From NCBI RefSeq assembly GCF_963678635.1, contig NC_087062.1, forward strand, positions 16,109,789 through 16,173,788: DNA of 64,000 bases. Direction: 5' to 3'. Below, in pieces: positions 42,117 through 53,189 of this stretch. The position numbers and the translations under genes were made by a program. The notes under the pieces were generated by a model. It saw nothing but the letters and a program-made list of their open reading frames with translations, did not search any database and was not told the DNA's origin. Source of the DNA: Symsagittifera roscoffensis (Eukaryota; Xenacoelomorpha; Acoela; Convolutidae). Position 1 is the first letter of the stretch. Each line of letters starts with the position of its first letter.

Positions 42117-43424
42117 TTTCTTTCTCTGAAACTATTTAATAAATTTATCGCAACAATTAGGCTAAGTCTCCTTTCTTGGTCTTCTCTTTCTGTGTAGTGC
42201 TTTGTTTTTTTTTTCATTTACAATTCACGTTTAAGCTGGTGTATTTTTCGTCTTAGTTCTTAGTTTGTTGGGGATCCTCGTCTGAGAATATTATTGAGAA
42301 TTGTGTTGCTAATCGATTCAAAATAATGGCTCATGGGTTTTTGACAGAAAATTCGCAGGCGTATCTACACTTTCTGCTTTTAAAAGTTGCAAATTTGGTT
42401 TTATGACCTTTTTCCCTGTTTTGTCTGCGTACTTACCGCTCGGTAGTTTTTTAGGTTATTTTAATGCTGACTTTTGCTTTCTGCCACATGTTTTCATCAA
42501 AAAGATTTTCCTTTTGAGACAAACATGAAAATTTTGGGTGTGGTTTTTTGGCGTTTTTCAATTTCTACGGTTCGGTGTCTTTCTGTATCGCAATGGTGCA
42601 AAGCTCGGCTTCGCCTCTGTGTCTGGTTTTTTTGCTCTTTGCTTTTCCCCTAGTAATTGTCCTTCTGTTGTTCCAGTGGTTTAAATTATTAAGATTATTA
42701 AAAAGGTTGCAATTGTATTTCTTTCGATATTTTACGGAATTTCAGATTTTTTGTTGTTGGTTTTTGGTCTGGTTTTTGTACTGGAATGAGATGTTATATG
42801 TCAAAGCTAAATTATAAGTTTGAGTTTGAACAGGATGCATGAAACAAATGGCGTTTTAATCGAAAGGAAGATTCACAGGGTTAGAAAGATGTTTTTTTTC
42901 ATATGATATTTTCGTTTTGTTCGGTTTATTTGTTTGCAATAGCGTTTTTCATTCGGGTGTGACTTTTTGGCCTGTTTTGAAAGAATAAAATGTATCAGCT
43001 TGTTAAGTTTATCCAAAAAAGACTTAATGTCTTAATACCTGTCTTCAAAGCTTTGTTCAGCTCGATGGATTATATTGCATATTTTGACGAGTGAAGAGTT
43101 TACGGTATGCGTATAATGATTTCCGAGCGAAGCTGATCACTGATCCGAACATATGTGCCTCTTTCACAGGTTTACGATTGGTTGCATCTCAAAAGCGCGC
43201 ATCTAAGGTGATGAAAAAATCATAAGCTTAAGGTAAGATTTAAAAGCTGAAAATCTTTTTACAACAAAGCACTTGGCAAAGCTTTGTTGTCTACTGTTCC
43301 CGTTTGGAGCGTCTGGAACACAACTGAGTACGTGCAGAGGAAATACATATGAAATTTTTTTCGAATATTGTTCTCAAGACTTAGTTACTGATATTTTCTG
43401 TTAGATAGTCGTTGCTTTGATAAT
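42117..43424. other. Intergenic, AT-rich, with a hairpin-repeat copy
   Basis: The hairpin repeat (TGTATCGCAATGGTGCAAAGCTCGGCTTCGCC) is at about 42583-42615. The 89-codon frame 42548-42817 is hydrophobic low-complexity DNA and not a supported gene. Confidence 0.45.
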
Positions 43425-43760
43425 GAGTAAATGGAAGAAGGAAGACTTTTTATATAAATCGTGATAATTATTTTCAGGTGAAAATTTTAGAGCGCTCAAT
43501 TTCAATTTTTCGCGTTTTGACCTTTGATTTTTTTGAAATTTATTTCTTTTATTAAAAGTTTCGATTATTATGTTTCGAAAGTGGAATTTATTTATCAGGT
43601 TTCGCAGCGAAATACGAAATAAATTTTTTTATTGGTCCAGTTTGGGTTAGTTTTATCAAAAAAGTGTCAAGCAAAATTGTTTTTGAAAGTCAACGAGCTT
43701 TAAGGCCATATATATTTTTTCTGAATTTGTGATTATGAGGTCAGGCCACTTTTTTCAACC
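43425..43760 (+). repeat. Dispersed repeat family R1, copy 3
   Basis: It contains TATATAAATCGTGATAATT, TTTCGAAAGTGGAATTTATT and GCTTTAAGGCCATATAT in the family order. Confidence 0.6.
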
Positions 43761-43810
43761 TCTATCGCACATTTTAATACCAAATATGCGTGGAAGTAGT
43801 CGAAAGCAAG

Positions 43811-43886
43811 GTGTCTTGTCCAAGTGGTTAAGATAAGATTCTTGCTGCGGAATTTCATGTTCGTTTCACGTATGATGCCGGTTTTC
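43811..43886 (+). repeat. tRNA-derived SINE-like sequence
   Basis: TTGTCCAAGTGGTTAAG matches the A-box layout of a Ser/Leu-type tRNA, and GTTCGTTTCAC lies where a B box would be, 45 bases on. Arms do not pair well, so this is a decayed tRNA-like sequence, probably from a SINE, rather than a tRNA gene. Confidence 0.4.
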
Positions 43887-44214
43887 TTTAAGTTTGAATT
43901 TGGTTCTATTTTTTTGGCATATTCCTTTATTTGATGTTTTTAGAGCTTCTTTACGCCGTATTTTGCTTATTTTTGCTAAGGGCAACTTTTGTTCTTTGCA
44001 AAAAATTCCATCGGTGAATTATTCGCTTAATCTAGTTCAGCTTATTACGTTCATGTGCAGCATATAGGTCTTGCTGAATTTTTTGTTTTCAGGAAACGTC
44101 TCTAATAACTACAGATGTGCATTCATCATACATAATAAAGCATTTATGAATGCACTTAGGTGAACGCGTTACTCCTTGTCTCAGTAAAAAAAGTTTTCAC
44201 AAGCTGTATTTTAA

Positions 44215-44740
44215 ATCTTAAAGAGTAATGAACGTAGTGAAGACTCTTATATAGGTCTTCGTGATTTTTTTTATCAGGAAAAAGTCTTAAAATGCTCTAA
44301 TAACTATAGATGTGCATTCATGCTTTTATGAATGCATTTAGTTATATATGCTTTTTTTGAGTTCAATTGAAATTCATCTGCTGAAAGTGACGTACGTAGC
44401 ACTCTCCAAATACGAACGTGGAAATGGCACAAAAAATGTGTACGAGTTCTTGTATCGAAACGAAAGTAGAATTTCATTTTTAGATTTCCAGCTGAATAAA
44501 AACTTTTCCTAGTGATCCAATTTTCTCTAGTTGGGTTCATGTTATCAAAAAATCACCAATCATAAATCGTTCTAGAATTTAAAGACCTTAAAGGGCAGCT
44601 ATTTTTTTCTTTTAAATTCGAAAGTTGAGATTTTTTCGAGAAACTGTTTTTTATGTTTACTTGCGTTCATTACTTTTTTCCAATCTTTGATTGGTTGCTT
44701 ATGTTTTAGTTTCAAGTAACACAATATGAGTTTTTCGAAG
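44215..44740 (+). repeat. Dispersed repeat family R1, copy 4
   Basis: It contains TGAACGTAGTGAAGACTCTTATATAGGTC, the T-run, AGGAAAAAGTCTTAAAATGCTC, and the later blocks AACTTTTCCTAGTGATCC and ACCTTAAAGG. One of the longest copies. The phrase CTCTAATAACTACAGATGTGCATTCAT also occurs just upstream at 44098. Confidence 0.65.
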
Positions 44741-44787
44741 GAGTTTAAAATTTCAACACAAGTAACTTATTTCTTGCTTCTTTTTGA

Positions 44788-46650
44788 CTACAACCCCCAA
44801 AGCAAAGTATTGCACCCCGTAAAACAAATCCCGAGAAGAAACTGTTTAGAAAGCATTTGATTGTGTTTTTCAACCGGTAGAATTCTAGTCTCATATAAAT
44901 ATGTTATGTTACTGACTCTTAAGCATCCCGTTGTTAATCTAAACGTGTTGTTTTGTTTTATTTGTAAACGTTGCGAGATGGTGTAACTAAGTGTGGGCGT
45001 CCAAAGTGGAGCTGCGTAGTACAGGACACTCCTTCCAATTGCCTTATAAGTTACACTGAGTGTTTGTTTGGAGCAATCCCAATTAGTGCCAGCAAGTTTT
45101 TTAAGTACATTATTTCTTTTTTTTTGCAGTTTGTCACATGTCTTAGTGCAGTGTTCACTTAAATTCAGTTGGTTGTTAAATGTTACTCCTGGAATATTGG
45201 GGTGGCGAGTAGTGAGTAGGTTAGTTCCGTTAACCATAACCTTTGGTTTTAAATTACATTCGTTGGTCCAAGTTGAGAATATTGATGTTGTGGACTTATC
45301 TTTAGATAGTGAAAGGTTTCTACCTTGTGGGACACCTTGTTTCACCTTCCTCAGTTTGGATTTTTATGTTTTTAAATTCTAATTAAGTATGTTTACCTCG
45401 CAGGTAGACAAGAATCCATCCCTTGGTGTTATTGTAAAGATTCGAGATGGCGATGTCGTTGAGCAGATGGTTGTAGTCAACGGCATCAAAGGCTGCAGTC
45501 AAGTCTAGGGCGACCATTAATGTTCTTTGATATGTTGTGCCTGGTTCAAACGAGCTTTAATGCAGAATGAGATAGAATTAAGGGCAGTGGTAGTCGACCT
45601 TTTTTCTGAACCCGTGTTGTTGTTCCTGAGAAATTACATTAAAATTGAATTCGGACAAAAGTAGACGTTCGATGAGTTTTGCCTTTGGAGAGAGCAGCTC
45701 AGTTGGCTGGTAGCACTTACCTTGCTCGGAATCTTTACCAAATTTAGCCAGGAGTATTACTCTTCCTTGTTTTCAGTTAACAGGTATAGTTGCATTAATC
45801 AAGGAGACGCTTATCAACTTACTGAGGTTTTTGTAGCTTGTTTTCCAATGAATTGTCAGTAAATTGGAGCAATGTTATCAAGTGCAAGCGCTTTGCTTTT
45901 CTCACTGGACTTTATTGCACCTTCCACCATTTTGACTGAAAATTTCACCTCCTTTAGTTCTAATTGTTTGATCTTACGAATAACTTTTGTTCTTGCTTGT
46001 GTGTGGAGTCAACTGTTGATTGAATTTATTAGAGATTTTTTTTGTGTGTTGTGAATGAATTCGTTGTCAAAGATAATAGGTCTGTTTCTTGGGAGTTTTG
46101 GCATTGGTGTTCAATAAACCTTTAACCGTAGACCAGAGTTTACTTGTTGCCCCTCGATGATCAACTCAATCCATTTAGTTCTTTTGTTATCTTCAACTAA
46201 TTTTTCGATTTTTCTACTTAGTTCATTTATTTTGGCGTCTCCGGGATGTTGTTTTGGAAGATGTTCCCTTATTTCGGAGAGTTTAAGAGCGTCTGTTAGA
46301 AAGTTCGGCTTCACCTCTTTTATAAGTCCTTGAGGTATATGTCTAGATGCCGCGCCGCAAATTTTTTTCCGGAAGATTTTATCGCCTTTTTAGTTGATTT
46401 GGGTAGAGCTAATTTTCGAAACGTTTTTTTTGCACAGGTAGTATGCATTCTCGTGAGAACAAAGGTCAGTTGTTCCGGTAATCCAGGAAGTTGAGCGACT
46501 TTTGTATAATAATCGAAAGTTTTCATATTTTTTGTAATGGTGCAGTGCACTTAATCAATTCCAAGTGTTTTTGCTGCAAACTTCTCTGATATTTTTAATC
46601 TAAGCTTTTAAAACGAGTTTTAATTCTTCCTTTTTTTCCCTTTTTTGAAG
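44788..46650 (-). mobile_element. Jockey-type LINE fragment, first tandem copy
   Basis: The minus-strand frame 45345-44788 (185 codons) is the C-terminal part of an RT: PGVTFNNQLNLSEH, LKKLAGTNWD, TYKAIGRSVLYYAAPLW and RLTTGC are typical of the Jockey/I-like group. Upstream RT parts (LDLTAAFDAVDYNHLL) are present around 45500 but joined to the C-terminus by an internal deletion that removes the catalytic Asp pair. Frames 46111-46314 and 46320-46550 hold earlier ORF2 parts. Confidence 0.75.
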
Positions 46651-46970
46651 TAGCAACGATTGGAACCTCATTTCTTAAGTTATCTGAGATATGATTTCAT
46701 ATGATTTCCGAAGTTCCCCTTTTCTCAAAAAGCTTCTTTCGTTTGAGATGAAATTCTCAAATGAGCATTTTTTGAGTTTTAAGTATGTTGCAGGATTTTT
46801 CGCAGCTGTTTTCAACATAGTCGGAGTTTGCCTAAACAATGGAACACTCCGAGACGAACTGAAATGCCTGATGTCTAATTGATATTTAGTCTCTAATATC
46901 ATTGACAACTGATGTTCATTTCTCTAAATATATTATATCGTGAGTTGTTTTTTTAGGCTTGCAATGAAGT
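45004..46970 (+). repeat. Local tandem duplication, unit 1
   Basis: Unit 1 (45004-46970) and unit 2 (46967-48702) are direct copies. Both end with the acceptor and start of the TRIM-like gene: TTTTTTTAGGCTTGCAATGAAGT. The junction at AAGT suggests microhomology-mediated duplication. A further 17-bp repeat, AAGTGGAGCTGCGTAGT, lies at the junction. Confidence 0.85.
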
Positions 46971-48400
46971 GGAGCTGCGTAGTAAAGTGGAGCTGCGTAG
47001 TACAGGACACTCCTTCCAATTGCCTTATAAGTTACACTGAGTGTTTTTTTTGGAGAAATCCCAAGTAGTGCCAGCAAGTTTTTTAAGTACATTGTTTCTT
47101 TTTTTTTTGCAGTTTGTCAAATGTCTTAGTGCAGTGTTCACTTAAATTCAGTTGGTTGTTAAATGTTACTCCTAGAATATTGGGGTAGTGAGTAGGTTAG
47201 TTCCGTTAACCATAACCTTTGGTTTAAATTACATTCATTGGTCCAAGTTGAGAATATTGATGTTGTGGACTTATCTTTAGATAGTGAAAGGTTTCTGCCT
47301 TGTGGGACACCTTGTTTCACCTTCCTCAGTTTGGATTTTTATGTTTTTAAATTCTAAATAAGTATCTTTACCTCGCAGGTAGACAAGAATCCATCCCTTG
47401 GTGTTATTGTAAAGATTCGAGCTGGCGATGTCGTTGAGCAGATGGTTGTAGTCAACGGCATCAAAGGCTGCAGTCAAGTCTAGGGCGACCATTAATGTTC
47501 TTTGATATGTTGTGCCTGGTTCAAACGAGCTTTAATGCAGAATGAGATAGAATTAAGGGCAGTGGTAGTCGACCTTTTTCTGAACCCGTGTTGTTGTTCC
47601 TGAGAAATTACATTAAAATTGAATTCGGGCAAAAGTAGACGTTCGATGAGTTTTGCCACTGGGGAGAGCAGCTCAGTTGGCTGGTAGCACTTACCTTGCT
47701 CGGAATTTTTACCAAATTTAGCCAGGAGTATTACTCTTCCTTGTTTTCAGTTAACAGGTATGGTTGCATTAATCAATGAGAGGCTTATCAACTTACTGAG
47801 GTTTTTGTAGCTTGTTTTCCAATGAATTGTCAGTAAATTGGAGCAATCTTATCAAGTGCAAGCGCTTTGCTTTTCTCAATGGACTTTATTGCACCTTCCA
47901 CCATTTTGACTGAAAATTTCACCTCCTTTAGTTCTAATTGTTTGATCTTTTGTTCTTGCTTGTGTGTGGAGTCAACTGTTGATTGAATTTATTAGAGATT
48001 TTTTTTGTGTGTTGTGAATGATTTCGTTGTCAAAGATAAGAGGTCTGTTTCTTGGGAGTTTTGGCATTGGTGTTCAATAAACCTTTAACCGTAGACCAGA
48101 GTTTACTTGTTTTTATCGTAAGATTTTATCGCCCATTTAGTTGATTTGGGTAGAGCTAATTTTCGAAACGCTTTTTTTTATGCACAGGTAGTATGCATTC
48201 TCGTGAGAACAAAGGTCAGTTGTTCCGGTAGTCCAGGAAGTTGAGCGACTTTTGTATTATAATCGAAAGTTTTGATATTTTTTGTAATGGTGCAGTGCAC
48301 TTAATCAATTCCAAGTGTTTTTGCTGCAAACTTCTCTGATATTTTTAATCTAAGCTTTTAAAACGAGGTTTAATTCTTCCTTTTTTTTGAAGTAGCAACG
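46967..48400 (-). mobile_element. Jockey-type LINE fragment, second tandem copy
   Basis: It matches 45004-46620 at roughly 97 percent by eye. The RT piece VALDLTAAFDAVDYNHLL is at 47492-47430. It lacks about 240 bases near 48115 that are present in copy 1 (46147-46370), and it stops short of the C-terminal part of copy 1 (44788-45003). Confidence 0.75.
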
Positions 48401-48702
48401 ACTGGAACCTCATTTCTTAAATTATCTGAGATATGATTTCCGAAGTTCCCTTTTTCTCAAAAAGCTTCTTTCGTTTGAGATGAAATTCTCAAATGAGCAT
48501 TTTTTGAGTTTTAAGTATGTTGCAGGATTTTTCGCAGCTGTTTTACACATAGTCGGTTTTTGCCTAAACAATGGAACACTCCGAGACGTACTGAAATGCC
48601 TGATGTCTAATTGATAGTTAGTCTCAGATATCATTGACAACTGATGTTCATTTCTCTAAATAAATTATATCGTGAGTTGTTTTTTTAGGCTTGCAATGAA
48701 GT
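46967..48702 (+). repeat. Local tandem duplication, unit 2
   Basis: The second unit leads into the functional first coding exon of the TRIM-like gene (ATG at 48696). It differs from unit 1 by a ~240-base loss and scattered substitutions. Confidence 0.85.
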
Positions 48703-48881
48703 TGTATAATTTGGGCTGTGCCGACTTGTTCAGATGCGTCTTCTGTCGGAACCTGTCTAATGATCCGAAGATTATGTCTTGCATGCATACTGCTTGTCTA
48801 GACTGCCTTCAGAAAAATTTCGACGCGCAGTCTTCGCAGATTAAATGTAATGGATGTGATGCGGTCAACACTGTCAAAAAT
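48696..48881 (+). CDS. TRIM-like gene, coding exon 1 (RING finger)
   Basis: ATG at 48696, 62 codons, donor GTTAGT at 48882, phase 0. It encodes a C3HC4 RING: C14-x2-C17, C29-x-H31, C34-x2-C37, C51-x2-C54, all in place. RING domains recruit E2 enzymes for ubiquitin transfer. An acceptor TTTTTTTAG ends 8 bases before the ATG, so a 5' UTR intron is likely. The first nine exons of the gene I propose are 48696-48881, 49068-49128, 49199-49428, 49630-49795, 51119-51260, 51807-51960, 52117-52309, 60571-60719 and 63901 to beyond the window; phases agree at every junction. The protein order RING, B-box, coiled coil is that of TRIM E3 ligases. The C-terminal domain is outside the window, so the subfamily is unknown. 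Confidence 0.88.
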
Positions 48882-49067
48882 GTTAGTTGAAGATCGAATA
48901 ACGTACTAGATTAAATACACGCCGCATGAACTTGTAAAAATTTGTTTTATCTGAATTTAATTGGCCAGACATTTGAACAGCGTGTGGTTTGAGCTGCTCT
49001 ATTTGAGTAAAAGAAAGGCAACTATTGTAAAGGAAATTGTGTAAATGTCTTTTCTTTTTGATTATAG

Positions 49068-49128
49068 ATCGATGCTTTTGGGAATCATGATTATGTACGC
49101 AATGTGCTGACTATTCTGAGCTCTACAG
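49068..49128 (+). CDS. TRIM-like gene, exon 2
   Basis: 61 bases between acceptor GATTATAG and donor ACAG|GTATTT. It opens phase 0 and closes phase 1. It encodes the helix after the RING (DYVRNVLTILSS), typical of TRIM proteins. Confidence 0.75.
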
Positions 49129-49198
49129 GTATTTAATTTTTAAAAACATTCTAAGAACAATTTCAGTATAAAATTATTGAGGATTTGCGATTGTCTAG

Positions 49199-49428
49199 AT
49201 AAGTCTGAGAACGTATTTGTCGAATGTCCGTCGTGTGAGGCTGAAATCCACGAGAACACTCTGATGTTCACGTGTCTAACCTGCAGTCAATCACGTGATC
49301 AAGGCAGAGGGGACTCCCGTCCTCCGCCTACTTCCAACTTTGTGAGCATTCTGGAGACTGGTCATAAACTGACTGCCAGAACTGTCATGTGCAGTCAGTG
49401 TTTCGATCATCACTGCCTTCAGAACAAG
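49199..49428 (+). CDS. TRIM-like gene, exon 3 (Cys-rich, B-box 1-like)
   Basis: Acceptor TTGTCTAG ends at 49198, donor AAG|GTGACA at 49429. Only this acceptor gives the phase (1) demanded by exon 2; the better-looking TTTCAG at 49166 would cause an immediate stop. It encodes repeated Cys pairs (VECPSCEAEIH, FTCLTC, MCSQCFDHHC) suggesting a B-box 1 or related zinc module. A Pro/Ser/Arg-rich insert lies in its middle. Confidence 0.7.
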
Positions 49429-49629
49429 GTGACATTTCACTGTTGCAAATTATGCATTGATAAATTTGCCATGAAGCAGTTGTTTTTTGTGTTGAATTTA
49501 AAAGAAACCATGGTTGTCATGCCGTTTCGTATTAAACAATCCTTGTTAGGGCATTCTTAGCGTCGATAGCGCTATTTTCGCATTAATCGTGATAAGAACT
49601 GTTCAAGTGATTGGTAGTTTTTTTATCAG

Positions 49630-49795
49630 GGTCATGCAGTATTTGCTTGCGTCGCATCCAGCAGTGGCCAGTTTCTCTCCCAAGCGTCATCGAGACTAGC
49701 CAAATGCAGGAAGCACAAGGAACCTCTGGTTTCATTTTGTCTGAAATTGAAGCGACCGATGTGTGATGCATGTCTTACTAGCCATAACATCTCAG
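49630..49795 (+). CDS. TRIM-like gene, exon 4 (B-box 2)
   Basis: Acceptor TTTTATCAG, donor CAG|GTTAAC. Phase 0 in, phase 1 out. It encodes C-x2-H (CRKH), FC seven residues on, MCDAC and SHN, which is the B-box 2 zinc pattern. Confidence 0.85.
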
Positions 49796-51118
49796 GTTAA
49801 CATCATCACTTAATCAGTTTTGCTCCGATCACTGAAATAGGGAGAAACTTTGTCTTCGAGTGTGTTTGTTCTTAATTTTCATTTTTTGTCCACCCGAAAT
49901 CAGGTACCGCAAATGATAATCAGAATAGATCGATTGATATATCATATAAAGCACTTACAGTAGTGATTCGAACGACATCTACAAATTAAGGGTCAAGTTT
50001 TTTGTGTCGGTTTTAATTTGAGCGAGCAGAAAGCGTAAAGAATGAATTGAGCTATAAAGTCTCATTTTTGATAATTCATTGAGCACTTTCCAGCATGAAA
50101 TCTCCAACAAAATCAATTTTTGTTTTTCGGTTTTCTCGAAAACTACCTGACCGATTTTCAAAAGAGTGGTACCAATGGGAAGTCCGACCACTCCCATGTG
50201 TGCCTGCATACTCCCCCAGTCTCTTTTTTGAAATTACCCCACTTTCCACAGCCTTCGAAAAAGTGTGTGGGGGGACTTTTTAACACAAATTTCTGGATTT
50301 TTTTTTCATCTTCTCGAAAACTACCCTCCCGATTCTGAGATATTGATTTCAGTGTGAAAAACGGGTTGTGGGAAGCTCCACTGTATAAGCGGTTACGACC
50401 AGTTTTTTTTTACACAAAAAGTTATGACCATCGATTTTTTTACGTTTTTTTTTTGAAACTTTTTGACTTCTCTCAAAAACTACCCACCCAAATCTAATGA
50501 GCAACGTTTTAAGCATACTTCAACCTAACACGCTCTTGTAAAAAACTTCAATTTTATAAGAAAACTGAAGTAATTGACAAAATTAACCGATTTTGAAGTC
50601 ATGTAGGGATTTACTTTTCATTGCTATAGGTCTGTTTTTGAAATTACCCTTGTCCTTCTGCATCAATGCAAAAATTTCAAAAATTATCAAAAAGGTATTT
50701 CCAGCTTTAGCTGTCCTCTAATAGTTTTCCGGGCTAAGTTTTGTATATCTCCTCCCTTTCCCTGCACACAGAAAAACCCAATTTTGAACAAAACTTTTTT
50801 TCTGTTGACGGAACCTTGTAGTGCTACTTGTACAGGAACTAGATAGCATTGTTAAATTTCTTTAATCGAGTTTCTTCTGAGTTGAACGTCTCATTTCTTA
50901 CACCTTAGTTTTACTCGCTTCATTTGAAAGATTTCGAATTGATTTGAAAAAGTTTGACTCAATCTCAATAAAAAAAACCCAGGTCAAAACAGGGTCGTAT
51001 AAGTTTTCTATGTGTCAGATAGACTTGGTTGACAGACAATCACCGATTGATTTTATTGGGCAGCCCTGTCAAACGTTATCAGTCGTTTGATGACTTTAAG
51101 GTCACAGTCACTTGACAG
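49796..51118 (+). other. TRIM-like gene, intron 4, with diverged repeats
   Basis: This 1.3-kb intron contains several diverged units with the phrase TTCTCGAAAACTACC (about 50135, 50310, 50470). The same phrase recurs in intron 8 near 62520 as TCTCAAAATCTACTT. No gene is seen inside. Confidence 0.6.
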
Positions 51119-51260
51119 GAGTGGAGTTAAAATGTCACGTGAAGAGCAAAGTGGAATGTGGTAAGAGGTTCCAGGCCAATATACATGCGTATAACAAACG
51201 AATGGAGAATTTGAAGAAAGGGTTGGACGCTGAAAAGGAAAGCAACGCTCAAAACGCGAG
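51119..51260 (+). CDS. TRIM-like gene, exon 5 (start of coiled coil)
   Basis: Acceptor CTTGACAG, donor GAG|GTGGGC. Phase 1 in, phase 2 out. Charged helical sequence (NIHAYNKRMENLKKGLDAEK) fits the coiled coil that dimerises TRIM proteins. Confidence 0.8.
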
Positions 51261-51806
51261 GTGGGCCAGCTTATCTTTTGAAATCAATTGTGAATAGTAA
51301 AAAAGAGCATCACATGCTATGCAAAGCGCATTAAGACTTTCATTGATAGTGAATAACATATTGGACTTTTCCAGCTCCTTTCGCAAAATTGCAGCAGAAA
51401 GTTGTTAATTATTTTTTTTTCAAAGGGATGATAACATGCAAAAGTTGCAGTTTGTTTATTTGTAGACTCAGACAGTGTGTCATTGTAGTTATGAACTCAA
51501 AAATAATTCAAAAAAGTTTTCGTAAGTTGAAGTTTAGAAAAAATAAAATAGGGGAGCGCGAAAACAGTCTCAGAGTGTTGGCAATATTGGTGACCTTGAG
51601 CATCTTTATTGATAAGAAAATTGGGATGCATTAGTTAATCAGAACTTTTGACGCAGATACGTGTTGAAATGAGTGAAAAGTTGATTTCAGGTATAAAAAT
51701 GCGATTTTGATTTGATGAAATGCGTTCAGTCCTGAAAACCGAAAAGAGTATTGCCACATATTTGCCCGAAAAGTTAATGTGACTTAATATAATGTTTTTT
51801 TTTCAG

Positions 51807-51960
51807 AAAGTTGTTCCAAAAGCTGCACGACATTCTGAAGAAAAACGAGGACGATTTGATCAAGCAGCTGGACGAAGTCTACACCAGTAAACTATCAGAG
51901 CTGAATAGCATTGAGGAGCAAGGAAGTTTCTTCGCAAATTTGGGAGATCGTCTCACACAG
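51807..51960 (+). CDS. TRIM-like gene, exon 6 (coiled coil)
   Basis: Acceptor TTTTTTTTCAG, donor CAG|GTAAGA. Phase 2 in, phase 0 out. It continues the coiled coil (LHDILKKNEDDLIKQLDEVY). Confidence 0.85.
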
Positions 51961-52116
51961 GTAAGATAGGATTAATTTTTTGCTGAGTTGGACGATTTTT
52001 TCCCTTGATTTGGACAATTTACATCCTTGATTTTACGGACGCTTGTATACGTTTTTTTTTTTGAAAAACTGAATTGATTTAACTGTCCTGAATAAAAAGT
52101 GTTGCTTCAATTTCAG

Positions 52117-52309
52117 ACTGCCTCTGATCTGCTGTGTCTCTCAAGTGAGAACGAGAGCTATTCGTTCGTCACTGCAATCGACACAGTGGCCAGTCAACTC
52201 ACCCAGTTCTCAGCTGGGCTGGAGGAAGAAGTGCGCCAGATTCTGAAGTCGAAGCCTAACATGAACTTCAAGAAGAGATTATTCGAAGACTTCGTCAATA
52301 TTCAGTATG
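52117..52309 (+). CDS. TRIM-like gene, exon 7
   Basis: Acceptor AATTTCAG, donor TATG|GTGAGT. Phase 0 in, phase 1 out. Helical sequence ending the coiled coil. The 8.26-kb intron that follows (52310-60570) contains the second gypsy element. Confidence 0.85.
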
Positions 52310-52429
52310 GTGAGTATTTCATTGTATAGCTGCAAATACAGAAATGATTAACGTCAGTTTATTACTTTTATTACGGCCACATGCACGTTAGTAATGCTCG
52401 GCAGGGTTTTCATATTTTCGGTCAAGCTC

Positions 52430-52505
52430 TTCGGGTAGAGGCTAGGGCGCATTTCAACGGGTTAGAAGTCCCTTAGGAATTCGATACCCTGGCCGCCGAA
52501 GGTCT
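52430..52505 (+). repeat. Possible tRNA-like SINE remnant
   Basis: GGGTAGAGGCTAGGGCGC and, 45 bases later, GAATTCGATACCC resemble box A and box B spacing. Weak and without good stems. Confidence 0.25.
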
Positions 52506-52534
52506 CACTAAATTTGGTCTTTTCTAAATGTCAA

Positions 52535-52696
52535 TGAGCGAAGTGAAGACACTTATTTAAGGAATGTGAATGACTTTTCTTTCGAAAGTTGATTTTAATT
52601 TTGAGATTTCCCATGGGAATGAAAAAAGTACCTATTTTCCATTTTTCTCTAATTAGGTTTCTTCTATAAACTAAGCGTCAATCACAAAAATTAATT
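52535..52696 (+). repeat. Dispersed repeat family R1, copy 5, split by the gypsy insertion
   Basis: It starts AATGAGCGAAGTGAAGACACTTATTTAAGG and runs to the target site of the second gypsy element. The rest resumes at 60315 (AAGTTCAAAGAGC). Confidence 0.6.
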
Positions 52697-52702
52697 AAGT
52701 TC

Positions 52703-52985
52703 GTGGTTTCTTGAGGAATAGAAGATTAAAACAGGACTCAATTCACCTTGTTTATATAATAGATAAGTTTGTAAATAATGTAAATAATGTCATGACAAAA
52801 TTCTAGAGTTCAACTTAAATCTTTCATAAATTGAGACAGAGTGAGTGAGTGAACTTGATTATGAATAGAGTATGGATTGACAGGTCGTTAGCGACCTTGA
52901 TAGCCAGTAGGCAAGATTAGCACGATTAATAACTAGCATTGAAAGTAATACTATAATGACGTCAGTTAGACAGCACCACACCACA
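52703..52985 (-). repeat. 3' LTR of the second gypsy element
   Basis: 283 bp, minus strand starts TGTGGTGTGG and ends AAACCAC. It lacks 10 bases near 52960 that are present in the partner. Confidence 0.93.
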
Positions 52986-53189
52986 TTTCCCCCTCTAGTG
53001 AAAAAATTAAAATGAACTTTTGAATTTTTTTTAAATTAAGAATAACTAAACATACACTCACTGCCGGTAACAAAACTTCCTATAACAGATGAAGCACTAA
53101 TAGAAGTTTACAAAATTGACGGATATGACTTAAGTAAATATACTGGAAATGTTTTAAATGACTAGAAGAATTTAAATAACAGGAGAGTT

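Noticed and set aside
42548-42817. Hydrophobic 89-codon frame as a membrane protein
   Set aside because: T-rich low-complexity DNA produces Phe/Leu runs by chance; no support.
43811-43886. Functional tRNA gene
   Set aside because: Box A fits, but arms do not fold and box B is degraded.
49141-49200. Exon 3 of the TRIM-like gene starting at the TTTCAG ending 49166
   Set aside because: It gives an immediate TAA with the phase left by exon 2; the weaker TCTAG acceptor at 49198 keeps the frame.
49177-49560. Exon 3 running on to 49560 as a separate gene
   Set aside because: A good donor at 49429 and a matching acceptor at 49629 join it to the B-box exon in phase.
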